Shown here: piece by piece, positions 35,043-45,273 of the stretch
How positions within the stretch are numbered: position 1 is the first letter of the stretch
Layout: every line of letters begins with the position of its first letter
NCBI GenBank assembly: GCA_044220875.1
Contig: JBGAQH010000003.1
Span: 310,001-374,000 of the forward strand
Direction of reading: 5' to 3'
Length of the DNA: 64,000 bases
Source of the DNA: JAEUIT01 sp044220875
GTDB lineage: Bacteria; Planctomycetota; Phycisphaerae; Phycisphaerales; SM1A02
Notes under the pieces: model-generated
Told to the model about the DNA's origin: nothing
The model's input: the letters and a program-made list of their open reading frames with translations, nothing else
Database searches by the model: none
Made by a program: the position numbers and the translations under genes

Positions 35043-36596
35043 CTACTTCGTGCCGACCGAGATCGAATCGAGGATTCGCGCGACCATCGCGTCGTCGCCG
35101 AAGCGGTCGGGCGAATGGGTCAGCATCTCGATCATGAGCCACTGGCCGTCCCCGGCCTCGACCATGAGGAACCGCAAGACCATGCGCGATCCCTTGCGGT
35201 CAAGGAACATGCTGCGGCCGGAGCCCTTCCAGCGGCCGATCGAGTCGACGGCGCCGCCGTTGGTGACGAAGGCGCCCTGGGCGCGGTAGCCCCGGAGCAG
35301 GAGCCGCTCCCACTCGTCGAGGTTCACCCGGTCGGTGGCGACGTTGATGGCGATCGTGCTGTGGCTTGTGGCGACGAGGCGAATGCCGCTCGCCTTGGGC
35401 TGGGTCTTCGGAAGTTCGGTGAGCGTCCAGTCGTTCGGATACTGGATCCGAATCGGGTAGGTCGCGTTGGCTTCGTGGACCTGCGAGAGGGCGCTCTCGC
35501 GCACGGGAGCCGGGGCTTCCGTGCGTTGCGGCTGCGGCGGAGCGGTGCGGAGCCCGTCACGGGTGCGCTGGAGCTCGCTGAGGAACGCGATGACCGCGAC
35601 GGCCGTGACGATCTGGACGACGTACCAGGCCCACGGCAGCACGACGAGGAGGAGAGCGCCGCCGACGGTCTTCGTGCCGAACGCCTGCTTCGCGATCCAG
35701 AAGAGCATGGCGCAACTGAGGAAGAGGACGCCGACGCTGACGACCTGCAGCGTGTTGAACAGTCCCGAGCCGAAGCCGCTGGTGAGGCCGACGGCGGCGC
35801 TCGCGCCGGCGATGGCGGAATAGGGGAGCACCGCCGCGAAATAGCTCGATCGGGCGGCGTCGGACGCTGCCGAGCCCCCGGCCCAGCCGACGCGGATCCG
35901 GAACCACCAGGGACCGACATAGCTCCAGAGGAATCCGATGAGGACCGCGCCGACGACGGCGATGAGGAAAAACGGCGTCGCGATGGGCGTCATCGGATCG
36001 ACGCCGACGCTCGCGGCCGGTCCCGGTCGCTGGCCGGCGCGGCTGATGGTGTCCGCGATCATGGTGAGGACCGCGATCGTGACGACCGCGGTCGAGCCCA
36101 GGCCCACGGTCCATCCGAGGCCCTTGAGGCCCGAACCCGCTGCGAGCGTCCCGCGTGAGCCGCCCCGACCGAATGGCGATGCGCCGTTCGCGTTCGCGGC
36201 CTTCACGACCCGAACGGCGGCCTTGTTTCCGGTGCGAAGGTCATGGCCACAGCCGACGCAGAAGACGCTGCCCGGAGCCAAGGCACCGTGGCATGCGGGG
36301 CAGGTCGCCATCGCCATGGCATCGACCGGCGCGGCGGCGGCGGCGACGGCAAGGTCGCGGAAGTCGACCGACGGGTCCGACAGGGGGTCGGTTTCGGTCA
36401 CGTCTCCTGCGGCATCAGGGCGACTCTGGAGCTCCGCGGCCTTGCGGTCGTAGCACGCTCGGCAGTAGTAGCGGCCCTGCGGGTCCTTCACCCGTGCCCG
36501 CCCATCGCATTCGGCGTTGCAGAGGACGCAGGGTTTGCGAACCGTCGAGCCCATGTTGGCTCCCGATGTGGCTGACGCCCCCGACGAATCAGTCAT
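35043..36596 (-). CDS. Membrane protein with N-terminal zinc ribbons
   Basis: A 517-residue protein. The N-terminus carries two zinc-ribbon-like units (CVLCNAECDG with CRAC, and CPAC with CVGCGHDL). Residues ~150-360 contain six or so membrane segments in a Yip1-like arrangement. The C-terminal ~130 residues form a soluble domain (YPIRIQYPNDWTLTEL and later GQWLMIEMLTHSP). Several Phycisphaerae proteins, to my memory, combine zinc ribbons and membrane domains; the function is unknown. The start ATG at 36596 was chosen just before the first Cys cluster. A single gene, convergent with the lipoprotein gene. Confidence 0.65.
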   Translation of the reverse strand: MTDSSGASATSGANMGSTVRKPCVLCNAECDGRARVKDPQGRYYCRACYDRKAAELQSRPDAAGDVTETDPLSDPSVDFRDLAVAAAAAPVDAMAMATCPACHGALAPGSVFCVGCGHDLRTGNKAAVRVVKAANANGASPFGRGGSRGTLAAGSGLKGLGWTVGLGSTAVVTIAVLTMIADTISRAGQRPGPAASVGVDPMTPIATPFFLIAVVGAVLIGFLWSYVGPWWFRIRVGWAGGSAASDAARSSYFAAVLPYSAIAGASAAVGLTSGFGSGLFNTLQVVSVGVLFLSCAMLFWIAKQAFGTKTVGGALLLVVLPWAWYVVQIVTAVAVIAFLSELQRTRDGLRTAPPQPQRTEAPAPVRESALSQVHEANATYPIRIQYPNDWTLTELPKTQPKASGIRLVATSHSTIAINVATDRVNLDEWERLLLRGYRAQGAFVTNGGAVDSIGRWKGSGRSMFLDRKGSRMVLRFLMVEAGDGQWLMIEMLTHSPDRFGDDAMVARILDSISVGTK

Positions 36597-36792
36597 GGCA
36601 CATGCTCCGGCACGAGCTCGGTGCATCGGGCGGCGACTGCGGAGAAATCGCAATCACACCGCGACGTCGAGACTTCGGCGCGGTGAAGAATGACGGAGCG
36701 CGGGGCCCGCGCCAATGGAAAAGTCATCGATTCGTGGACCTCAATCGCTGGTCCAGATCCTGCCGCCGCGAATCACGCGTCGAGCCATGCCC

Positions 36793-36798
36793 TACAAT
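36793..36798 (+). promoter_or_regulatory. TANNNT box for leaderless NtrC-type gene
   Basis: TACAAT, close to the -10 consensus, lies 8 nt before the ATG at 36807. No -35 is visible. Confidence 0.45.
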
Positions 36799-36806
36799 CG
36801 CCGCCT

Positions 36807-38234
<1,428 letters not shown>

Positions 38235-38252
38235 CCCGCGCCTCACCGAACG

Positions 38253-39986
38253 ATGCCCGGCATCCTCTTCCGACACATCTTCGTTGAGCTCCTCAAGGTG
38301 CTCCTGGTCACGACCTCGGTCCTCGTGACGGTGATCGCGTTCGGCGCGGCGATCAAGCCGCTCTCGGAGAACGTGCTCGGGCCGATCGACCTGATGAAGT
38401 TCATGCTCTTCATCACCGTCCCGATGATGCAGTACGCGCTGCCCTTTGCGGCGGCCTTCGCCGGCACGGTCGTCTATCACCGCCTCACCAGCGACAACGA
38501 GGTGATCGCGATGGCGACCAGCGGCCTTCCCTATCGCCGCATCCTGATGCCGGCGGTGGTGATGGGCCTGGTGCTCACCCTCGCGATGGGGGTCCTCGTG
38601 GACGTCGGCGTGCCGACCTTCTGGCAGGCGGCGAAGCGCATCTTCTGGAACGACGGGACGCGACTGCTCGCCGCCCAGTCGGGGCGCGGCGAGGCGTGGG
38701 TGCCGCAGTTCAGCAATCGCGAGATCTACGCCGACGACGCGTACATCCAGGAGCTCGACGAGAGCGACGGCATCTCCCAGCGCCTGGTGCTGGACCGCGT
38801 CGTCGCGATCGAGCTCGGCGACGACAAGATGCCCTCGACGGAGTTCACCGCCCAGTCGGCGACCGTCGACCAATACAAGATTGCCGACCGGGCGTTCCTC
38901 AAAATCGTGTTGGCCAACGCGACCGTCTTCAATCGCGGCGAGAACCAGATCGCCCGGGCGACGATCGTCCGCCCCGACGCCGTCTCCGTGCCGACCTTCG
39001 AGCAGGGACCGAAGGGCCTCACCATCCGCGAGCTGCTCGCCGCCCGCCATGACCTGGCGGTCTTCCCCTCGGTGGCGACGGCCCGCGGCCGCGTCCTCGA
39101 CATGCTCGAGGCGATCGACCTCTGGCGACAGATCGGCGCTCTGCTCGAGGCGAAACAGCCGATTCGGTTCCGCGGCACGGGAGAAGCCGCGGACACGCTC
39201 TTCGAGGTGCAGGCGGCGGCGCTGCGGGGGCGCGATCTCGTGGGCGAGGGGGAGGGAGCGAAGCGCGGCGCCGGCGTCACGCTGCGGCAGTATGAGGTCC
39301 ATGGCGACACCCGGGTCCAGCGCCGCGAGGTGATCGCGCCGCGGATCCGTCTCACGCTGAGCACGCTGGCCGGATCGACCTCGCCGCGCTTTGACCTGGC
39401 CGCGGAGGAGGCGACGGTCTTCGACGCCCATTCAGCCCAACGGGCGGGTGATCGGGGGGGTGATCGGGGTGGCCAGACGGGCGGAACGACGCTTGGCCGC
39501 GGCATCGACCGCCCCATCCGCTTTTCGGAGCTTGCCCTCGAGGGAAGCGTGATCACCGACCGCAGCACCCTGAACGATGCCGGCGTCCGCGCCGCCGTGG
39601 CCGGGGCCAACCCCGCCACCTTCGCCGGCCCGCGCGAGGAACTCGCCAAGGGACTCACGAATCTCCAGGCCAATCTCGAGCAGGAGCTGACCGAGAAGGC
39701 CAACGACATCATCGCCCGCCTCGTGCAGCGCTCGGCGCAGTCGGTGACGGCCTTCCTGATGCTGATCAACGCGTCGATCCTCGCCGTCCTGATGCGGCAT
39801 CGCGCTCCGCTTCTCATCTACGTCGTCTCCTTCGTCCCCGCGATCCTGAACATCATCCTGATCTCGGCGGGCGAACAGTCCCTCCGACGCGATCCGGGCC
39901 TCCTCGGGTTCGTCATCGCCTACGGCGGCAACGTGCTGCTCGGCGGCTGTTGCCTGCTGGGTGCATGGCAGGTGAGGAAGCACTGA
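38253..39986 (+). CDS. LptF-type permease (YjgP/YjgQ family) with large periplasmic insert
   Basis: A 577-residue membrane protein. N-terminal membrane segments (ILFRHIFVELLKVLLVTTSVLV without last residues, then LMKFMLFITVPMMQYALPFAAAFA without last residues) and C-terminal segments (TAFLMLINASILAVLMRHR, and LLGFVIAYGGNVLLGGC) match LptF/LptG. The family's periplasmic jellyroll is here extended to about 400 residues, making it ~200 residues longer than typical. LptF and LptG form the inner-membrane extractor for lipopolysaccharide together with LptB. It ends 2 nt before the second permease gene. The LptB and LptC genes are not in the window. It starts 18 nt after the regulator gene. Confidence 0.8.
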   Translation: MPGILFRHIFVELLKVLLVTTSVLVTVIAFGAAIKPLSENVLGPIDLMKFMLFITVPMMQYALPFAAAFAGTVVYHRLTSDNEVIAMATSGLPYRRILMPAVVMGLVLTLAMGVLVDVGVPTFWQAAKRIFWNDGTRLLAAQSGRGEAWVPQFSNREIYADDAYIQELDESDGISQRLVLDRVVAIELGDDKMPSTEFTAQSATVDQYKIADRAFLKIVLANATVFNRGENQIARATIVRPDAVSVPTFEQGPKGLTIRELLAARHDLAVFPSVATARGRVLDMLEAIDLWRQIGALLEAKQPIRFRGTGEAADTLFEVQAAALRGRDLVGEGEGAKRGAGVTLRQYEVHGDTRVQRREVIAPRIRLTLSTLAGSTSPRFDLAAEEATVFDAHSAQRAGDRGGDRGGQTGGTTLGRGIDRPIRFSELALEGSVITDRSTLNDAGVRAAVAGANPATFAGPREELAKGLTNLQANLEQELTEKANDIIARLVQRSAQSVTAFLMLINASILAVLMRHRAPLLIYVVSFVPAILNIILISAGEQSLRRDPGLLGFVIAYGGNVLLGGCCLLGAWQVRKH

Positions 39987-39988
39987 CG

Positions 39989-41134
39989 ATGTCGATTCTC
40001 GATCGCCATATCGCCAGCCGCTTCCTCGCGAACTTCGTCCTGCTGTTCGCGATCCTCTTCGTCTTCGCCGTGGCGATCGACGTGATCCTCGGCCTCGACG
40101 ACTTCACCGGCGCCGCCCTCGCCGACGCCAAGCGCCTCACCGAGGGAGGGGGCGAACCTCCGGCGTGGCGGTATTGGCTCTCGCTCCTCCACGCGATCGT
40201 CGACTTCCAGGGACCGCGCATCGCCCAGTTCTACGCCTACATGCTCGGGCTCCTGTCGGTCGGCGCCGCGGGCTTCACCCTCGCCCAGATGATGCGGGCC
40301 CGCGAGCTCGTCGCGATCCTCGCCTCGGGCACGAGCCTCGTGCGGGTCGGCATGGTCATCATCGCCGTCGCCACCGGGCTCAATCTCCTCCAGCTCGTCA
40401 ATCAGGAGGTCCTCCTCCCGCGCCTCGCGCCGCTCCTCGTGCGAAGCCACAAGAGCATCTTCGCCGGCGGGCTGCGCGACTTCCCCGTGCACCTCACCCG
40501 CGACGCCCGCGGCCAACTCCTCTGGGCGAAGTCCCTCGATCCGCTGGCCGGGCACATCACCGGCTTCCTGCTCATCGAGCGCGACGGCAAGGGCACCGCG
40601 TTCGCGCGGACCGAGGCGATCGCGGCGAACTGGAATCCCGATCTCGACCGGTGGGACCTCGAGGGGGGACGGCGCTCGACCTCACGGGTCGTCGACGCCG
40701 AGGGCAACAGCCTCACCGACGGGGAGACGACCGCGGTCGACTTCGCCTCGACCGACCTCTCGCCGCGGGCCCTCACCATCCGCCAATACGGCCAGTTCGC
40801 CCAGATGCTCTCCCTGAGCCAGCTTCGCGAGATGCGCGAGGAGGGAGGCGTCGCCCCGGACCTCATCAGCCGGCTCACCTACCTGCGGCTCGGGTCGATC
40901 CTCGTGAACCTGCTCGTCCTCCTCGCGGCGCTGCCCTTCTTCCTGGTGCGCGAGCCGGTGAATCTCCTCCGCCAGTCGATCCTCTGCTCGCTCTTCGCGA
41001 TCCCCGGCACGCTCGGCGCCCTGGTCGCGATGACCGCGGCCATCCCCGGCTTCGCCCCGGCGGTGAGCGTCTTCCTGCCGGCGGCGATCCTGCTGCCGAT
41101 CGCGCTCGGGCGCTTCGGCACGATGAAGACCTAA
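39989..41134 (+). CDS. LptG-type permease (YjgP/YjgQ family)
   Basis: A 381-residue membrane protein of normal family length. It starts MSILDRHIASRFLANFVLLFAIL, typical of the cytoplasmic interface helix and first membrane segment. A beta-rich periplasmic domain (about 130-270) follows, and then three C-terminal membrane segments (SILVNLLVLLAALPFFLVRE, and PGTLGALVAMTAAIPGFAP). It pairs with the preceding gene, which ends 2 nt upstream, to form an LptFG heterodimer. This argues for an LPS-containing outer membrane, in line with current views of Planctomycetota. Alternative ATG at 39965 lies inside the previous gene. Converges with the parvulin gene at a 17-nt gap. Confidence 0.82.
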   Translation: MSILDRHIASRFLANFVLLFAILFVFAVAIDVILGLDDFTGAALADAKRLTEGGGEPPAWRYWLSLLHAIVDFQGPRIAQFYAYMLGLLSVGAAGFTLAQMMRARELVAILASGTSLVRVGMVIIAVATGLNLLQLVNQEVLLPRLAPLLVRSHKSIFAGGLRDFPVHLTRDARGQLLWAKSLDPLAGHITGFLLIERDGKGTAFARTEAIAANWNPDLDRWDLEGGRRSTSRVVDAEGNSLTDGETTAVDFASTDLSPRALTIRQYGQFAQMLSLSQLREMREEGGVAPDLISRLTYLRLGSILVNLLVLLAALPFFLVREPVNLLRQSILCSLFAIPGTLGALVAMTAAIPGFAPAVSVFLPAAILLPIALGRFGTMKT

Positions 41135-41151
41135 CGCGACGCCAGAGGCTC

Positions 41152-42159
41152 CTAACGCTCTGCGCGCCGCCACGCGTTGCCGAAGTCCGTGTCGTAGAAC
41201 TCCGGCCGCACCTCGCCGAGGAAGGCCCGGGCCCGCTCCTCCATCAGGACCCGCTCGAGGGAGCGGCGAAGCGCCGCCTCGACCTCGGGGCGCGCGGTCG
41301 CCAGGGTGAGTCCGTCGGCGGGCTTCTCCTCCTCGAAGCGGATGAGGAGATAGTCGCGGTCGATGAGCGTCGGCGCCGAGGTCGCACCGGGGGCGAGGGC
41401 GAAGAGCGCCTGCCGGAACGGCTCGGGCCAGGTCGGGTCGACGCGGCTGATCGGGGCGAGGAGTCCGCCGCGCGCGCCGCTGGCGTCGCTTGAGCTCCTG
41501 GCGGCGAGGTCGGCGAAGTTCGCGCCGGCGTCGAGCTGCCGACGGAGCTCCTCGGCCTGGGCGATGGTCGGGACGGCGATCACTCGGCAGACCCGCTTCA
41601 CGCCGTGCATCGCCTCATGCTGCCGCTCGACCGCGTCGGGCGTCACCTTCACGTCCCCCTGGACGATGGCCCGCAATCCGGCGTTGCGGCGGAGGAGCGC
41701 ATCGAGCCGCACCGGCCCGAGCCCCTGGCGCAGGCAGATCTGCTGAAGAAGCCGCTCGGCCATGTTGGCGTCGGGGTCGAGCGAACGGGTCAGGAGCTCG
41801 CGCTCGGTGCGGATCGCCTCGTCGGTGATGGTGATCGAGCGCTCGGCCAGGGCCTGGGCGATGCGCTGGTCGAGAAAGGCATCGCGGAGGGCGGTGGCGC
41901 CGGCGATTTCGATCATGGCGGGCCGGAGTTCCGCCCACGTGACCGTCCGGTCGCGCCACGCGGCGATCGGCTGGGCGCCCGGCTGCTGGACGAGCGTCTC
42001 GGCGGTGCGAGGCGACGCTCCGGTCGCGGGGGTCGGCCGCGGCCCCTGCGTCGGTCCGCCGCAGCCGGCAAGGAGGTGGACCGCTCCGGCGAGGAGCAGG
42101 CAGTGGCGCGAGCGTGACGACGAAAAGAAGGAGGACGAGAGGGATCCGGCCCGATGCAT
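41152..42159 (-). CDS. Periplasmic parvulin-type peptidyl-prolyl isomerase lipoprotein
   Basis: A 335-residue protein with a lipoprotein signal (LLLAGAVHLLAGC). After a linker, a helical SurA-like chaperone region runs from about residue 70 to 190 (WAELRPAMIEIAGATALRDAFLDQ without last residues). The parvulin domain (~195-300) reads KRVCRVIAVPTIAQAEELRRQL and the Asp/Phe-containing ANFADLAARSSSD, GARGGLL, and FRQALFALAPG. It probably helps outer-membrane or secreted proteins fold. The start ATG has a TAGCGT box 7 nt upstream. Divergent from the zinc-ribbon gene with 24 nt between the two start codons, so the promoters overlap. Confidence 0.85.
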   Translation of the reverse strand: MHRAGSLSSSFFSSSRSRHCLLLAGAVHLLAGCGGPTQGPRPTPATGASPRTAETLVQQPGAQPIAAWRDRTVTWAELRPAMIEIAGATALRDAFLDQRIAQALAERSITITDEAIRTERELLTRSLDPDANMAERLLQQICLRQGLGPVRLDALLRRNAGLRAIVQGDVKVTPDAVERQHEAMHGVKRVCRVIAVPTIAQAEELRRQLDAGANFADLAARSSSDASGARGGLLAPISRVDPTWPEPFRQALFALAPGATSAPTLIDRDYLLIRFEEEKPADGLTLATARPEVEAALRRSLERVLMEERARAFLGEVRPEFYDTDFGNAWRRAER

Positions 42160-42166
42160 GGGACGT

Positions 42167-42172
42167 ACGCTA
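42167..42172 (-). promoter_or_regulatory. TANNNT box for leaderless parvulin gene
   Basis: TAGCGT on the minus strand lies 7 nt before the ATG at 42159. The opposite strand here is the upstream region of the divergent gene starting at 42184. Confidence 0.4.
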
Positions 42173-42183
42173 CCAGCAACCGC

Positions 42184-43068
42184 ATGAGTGACTCCGACCA
42201 CGCCGCATCGCCCGTCGCGCCCGATTCGGTCTCGCCCGCTGCGGCCGAGCCTGCGAGCGATCCGACCGCCGGCGCCGCCGCGCCAGGCACCGGCGCCCCG
42301 GCCGCCGTCGCCCCGATCACCATCTCAGGCGACCTCTGTCCATACTGCGGCGAGTTCTCCGAACGGCCCGCCGACGTCCATGGCCAACCCGTCGGCACCC
42401 CGCGCTGTCGGGCCTGCCTGGCCTTTCTCGATCCGCTCTCGAAGCAGGTCACGCAGGGGCACATGGGTCCCTGGTCGATTCGCGACACCACGCGGCCCTT
42501 CTATCCGGGCGTCGGCTTCGAGGTCCTGGCGATGCTCATCGCCCGCGGCGAAGTGACGAAAGAGACCGTGATCCGCGGACCGGGCACCGGCCAGTTCTGG
42601 ATGCACGCCGGACGCACGCCCGGCGTCGCCCACCTGCTCGGCGCCTGCCACGCCTGCGGCGCCCAGACGCTCAAGGGGGAGACGCGCTGCGGGGTCTGTG
42701 CCGTCGCCTTCCCGACCTTCCCCGAGCGCGACCGTCTCGGCCTGCCTGGCGCTCACACCCCCAAGCGGATCAGCGCCTTCGCGAGCGACGAGGAACTTCG
42801 GGCCAGCCCTGCCGGACAGCGTGCCATGGGCGTGGCGCCGGCGCCGACGCTCATGGCAGCGCCGCGGCCGCAGCGCGACGCATCACTTTCGCCGCTCGAA
42901 CTCTCTCTCGGCGCCGAAGTCGCCACCGAGCGCAAGAAGACGCTCTGGCTCATGGTGGTGATCGCGCTCCTGGTCGTCGTCAACCTGGCCATCGCTGCCT
43001 GGGCGATCCTCGGTTCCGGCGGTCGGACGACGAAGCCGCAGGGATCGACTCCGACGACGGCGCGGTGA
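42184..43068 (+). CDS. Zinc-ribbon protein with GYF-like segment and C-terminal membrane anchor
   Basis: A 294-residue protein. A Pro/Ala-rich N-terminal tail is followed by two Cys-pair ribbons (CPYCGEF with CRAC, and CHAC with CGVC). Between them lies GPWSIRDTTRPFYPGVGFEVLA without its last residues, then MLIARGEVTKETVIRG, which resembles a GYF_2-type domain. A single membrane segment (LWLMVVIALLVVVNLAIAAWAIL) near the C-terminus anchors it. No enzymatic motif. I chose ATG 42184; an ATG at 42154 overlaps the divergent parvulin start and is less likely. Function unknown. Confidence 0.65.
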   Translation: MSDSDHAASPVAPDSVSPAAAEPASDPTAGAAAPGTGAPAAVAPITISGDLCPYCGEFSERPADVHGQPVGTPRCRACLAFLDPLSKQVTQGHMGPWSIRDTTRPFYPGVGFEVLAMLIARGEVTKETVIRGPGTGQFWMHAGRTPGVAHLLGACHACGAQTLKGETRCGVCAVAFPTFPERDRLGLPGAHTPKRISAFASDEELRASPAGQRAMGVAPAPTLMAAPRPQRDASLSPLELSLGAEVATERKKTLWLMVVIALLVVVNLAIAAWAILGSGGRTTKPQGSTPTTAR

Positions 43069-43077
43069 ACGGCTGCG

Positions 43078-45240
43078 TCAGCCGGGCGAGGGCTTCGGCA
43101 TCTTCAGGGCCCGCAGCTCGACGCCGCCCGGAAACTGCTTGACGATCGGCATCGACGTCGCGAAGGCCTGCATGCGCTCCTTGGTGAGCGTGGGGTCGAG
43201 CCATTGCTTCTCCCCCCAATTGGAGATCATCGCCCAGTCGAGGACGAGCCAGGTGTAGCCGCGTGCGGCGAGCGTCGCCGCCCATTGCTCGGGATGCTCC
43301 GGATTCGCGGCGGCGACCTCGCTGAGCGGTCCGCGATCCCACACCGTCGCGTAGGTCATCGTGTCGCTCGTGCGCCGATACCAGAAGGGCTTTGCGTCGC
43401 CGACCAGGAGAATGCGATCGGCCGGCGGCAGCAGGTGATTCATGAAGAAGCTGAGCGGGGCCTGCTGCTGGGCGGCGTTCCTCGCGTTGTCGTCCGGCGC
43501 CGCCCGAATCGCCAGGGCTGCGCCGTCGCCGCTGCAGATCGACGCGGCGCCGACGAAGAGGGCAGGGGCGTGACGATCGACGCGGACGCCGGCGTCCATC
43601 ATCGGAATCAGCCCTTCCTGGGCGAAGATCCAGAGCGGCAGAAGTCCGGCCACGATGCCCGCGCCGGTCGTCGCAAGCGTGACCGCGCCTCGAGTGGCGC
43701 GGCGCGGGGCGCGGGCGATGAACGCAGCGGCGGCGACCGCCAGCGGCACGGCGGTGGGAAGGAGGAATCGCGACTGCTGATGGGTGCTCATCACCCAGAA
43801 GAACGCTTGCACGGCCAGCGTCGTCGCGAGGACCGCAGGCCAGACCCGCGCTCGGCGGTGGCGCCAGCGATAGGCGATGAACGCAACGCCGGCGAGGCCG
43901 ACGGCGGGGAGCACCGACCACTGCATCGCCCATGGCTCGGCGGGTGAGGGGGCCTCGCCGATGCCGAAGGCGATCCATTGCGACCAGAGTCGGGTGATGC
44001 CGCCGACGACGCCGCCCTCCGCGCCCCCCGCGGCGCCCCCCGCGGCACTGTGCGCGTCGCGGAAGATCGCCGCCTGCTCGGGCGTCCACCAGCCGAAGCC
44101 AAAGAGTCCGGTGAGGAAGGGGAAGGTCGGATTCCCCGTCGCGAGGGCGTTGCGCACGAGCCACGGAAGAAGCGTAACCAGGGCGACGGCGCCGGCGATC
44201 GCCAGCGGCGCGATCGCAGCCCCTCGGCGACGGAGCGCGAGGACGGCAACCAGCGGCGCGACCGCGAAGCCGACCGCGGTGAGTTTCGCGCTGCACGCGG
44301 CGCCGAGGAGGAGCCCGAGCGCGCCGCCGCTCTGCCATGCCGTGCGCGGCTCGCGCGTCACGAGGAGGAGTCCGACCGCAAGGAAGAGATTGACGAAGCC
44401 GTCGTTGTAGGCAAGCGTGCCGACGACGAGGTTCCACGGCGTGGCGAGGTAGAGCGTCGCGGCAAGCCACGCGCCGGGAGAGCCGGTCACGCGACGGGCA
44501 AGGACGCCGACGCCGGCGGCCGTGAGGAGCGTGACGAGCGACGCGAGGCATTGGGCGGCGATCGCGCCTCGCTCATCGCCGCCGGCGAGAAGGAAGAGAT
44601 GCATGAACGCCGCTTCGACCGCGCTCGGGAAGGCCGAGTAGACGTTGTGCTGGAAGGTGGTCACGCCTCCCGCTGCGATCCACTCTTTGGGCAACTGCAG
44701 GTGATAGGAGAGGGCGTCGTAGCCGCCGAATTCGCTGCGCCAGAGCCAGCCCGGAGCGCTCGTCGCGGCGAGCAGAAGAACGCCAATCGGAAGCGCGGCC
44801 CCGAGGATCGACGGCGCGGCGTGCAGTTGCAAGCGCGGCATGCCCCCCTGACGCACGCGAAGGACGAGGAGGAGGAGGCCTGCGACGGTGATGGCCCATG
44901 TGGCCATGCCGCGCCCGATGAGCAGGATGCCGAGCCACCCGCAGAACAGATCGACGACGAGAGCCGCGGCGATGCCGAGTCCGGCGATGATGACGAGCGT
45001 CTCGCCGTCGCGCCGCCCGCGAATGCCCAGGGCCGGGGCGAGCCACGCGCCGAAGCCCGCGGCCATGCCGAGCCACAGAAGGGCGAGCGAACCCTGCGTA
45101 CCCCAGATCGTCAGGCTCTCGACGATCACGTTGGTGTTGACCGGCCCCGTCCAGCCCGCGGCCAGGCCCATCGTTCCGAGGGACACAAGGATCGTGGCGA
45201 TCAGGAGCACCATGCCGCGTCGATCGGGGGACTCGTCCAT
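43078..45240 (-). CDS. Multi-span GT-C-like glycosyltransferase
   Basis: A 720-residue membrane protein with about twelve hydrophobic segments, and a soluble C-terminal domain of ~170 residues. The first large outer loop carries GGYDALSYHLQLPKEWIAAG, the position where GT-C enzymes keep acidic catalytic residues. FQHNVYSAFPSAVEAAFMH follows, as in ArnT/PMT-like proteins. It probably transfers a lipid-linked sugar on the outer face. The start ATG has a TATCCT box 8 nt upstream. It lies just downstream of the sulfotransferase gene on the same strand (33-nt gap), so a joint role in surface glycan modification is possible. Confidence 0.7.
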   Translation of the reverse strand: MDESPDRRGMVLLIATILVSLGTMGLAAGWTGPVNTNVIVESLTIWGTQGSLALLWLGMAAGFGAWLAPALGIRGRRDGETLVIIAGLGIAAALVVDLFCGWLGILLIGRGMATWAITVAGLLLLVLRVRQGGMPRLQLHAAPSILGAALPIGVLLLAATSAPGWLWRSEFGGYDALSYHLQLPKEWIAAGGVTTFQHNVYSAFPSAVEAAFMHLFLLAGGDERGAIAAQCLASLVTLLTAAGVGVLARRVTGSPGAWLAATLYLATPWNLVVGTLAYNDGFVNLFLAVGLLLVTREPRTAWQSGGALGLLLGAACSAKLTAVGFAVAPLVAVLALRRRGAAIAPLAIAGAVALVTLLPWLVRNALATGNPTFPFLTGLFGFGWWTPEQAAIFRDAHSAAGGAAGGAEGGVVGGITRLWSQWIAFGIGEAPSPAEPWAMQWSVLPAVGLAGVAFIAYRWRHRRARVWPAVLATTLAVQAFFWVMSTHQQSRFLLPTAVPLAVAAAAFIARAPRRATRGAVTLATTGAGIVAGLLPLWIFAQEGLIPMMDAGVRVDRHAPALFVGAASICSGDGAALAIRAAPDDNARNAAQQQAPLSFFMNHLLPPADRILLVGDAKPFWYRRTSDTMTYATVWDRGPLSEVAAANPEHPEQWAATLAARGYTWLVLDWAMISNWGEKQWLDPTLTKERMQAFATSMPIVKQFPGGVELRALKMPKPSPG

Positions 45241-45248
45241 GGTCGCGG

Positions 45249-45254
45249 AGGATA
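45249..45254 (-). promoter_or_regulatory. TANNNT box for leaderless GT-C-like gene
   Basis: TATCCT on the minus strand lies 8 nt before the ATG at 45240, between the sulfotransferase stop and this gene. Confidence 0.4.
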
Positions 45255-45273
45255 CGGCAGGCCCGGGCGACCG

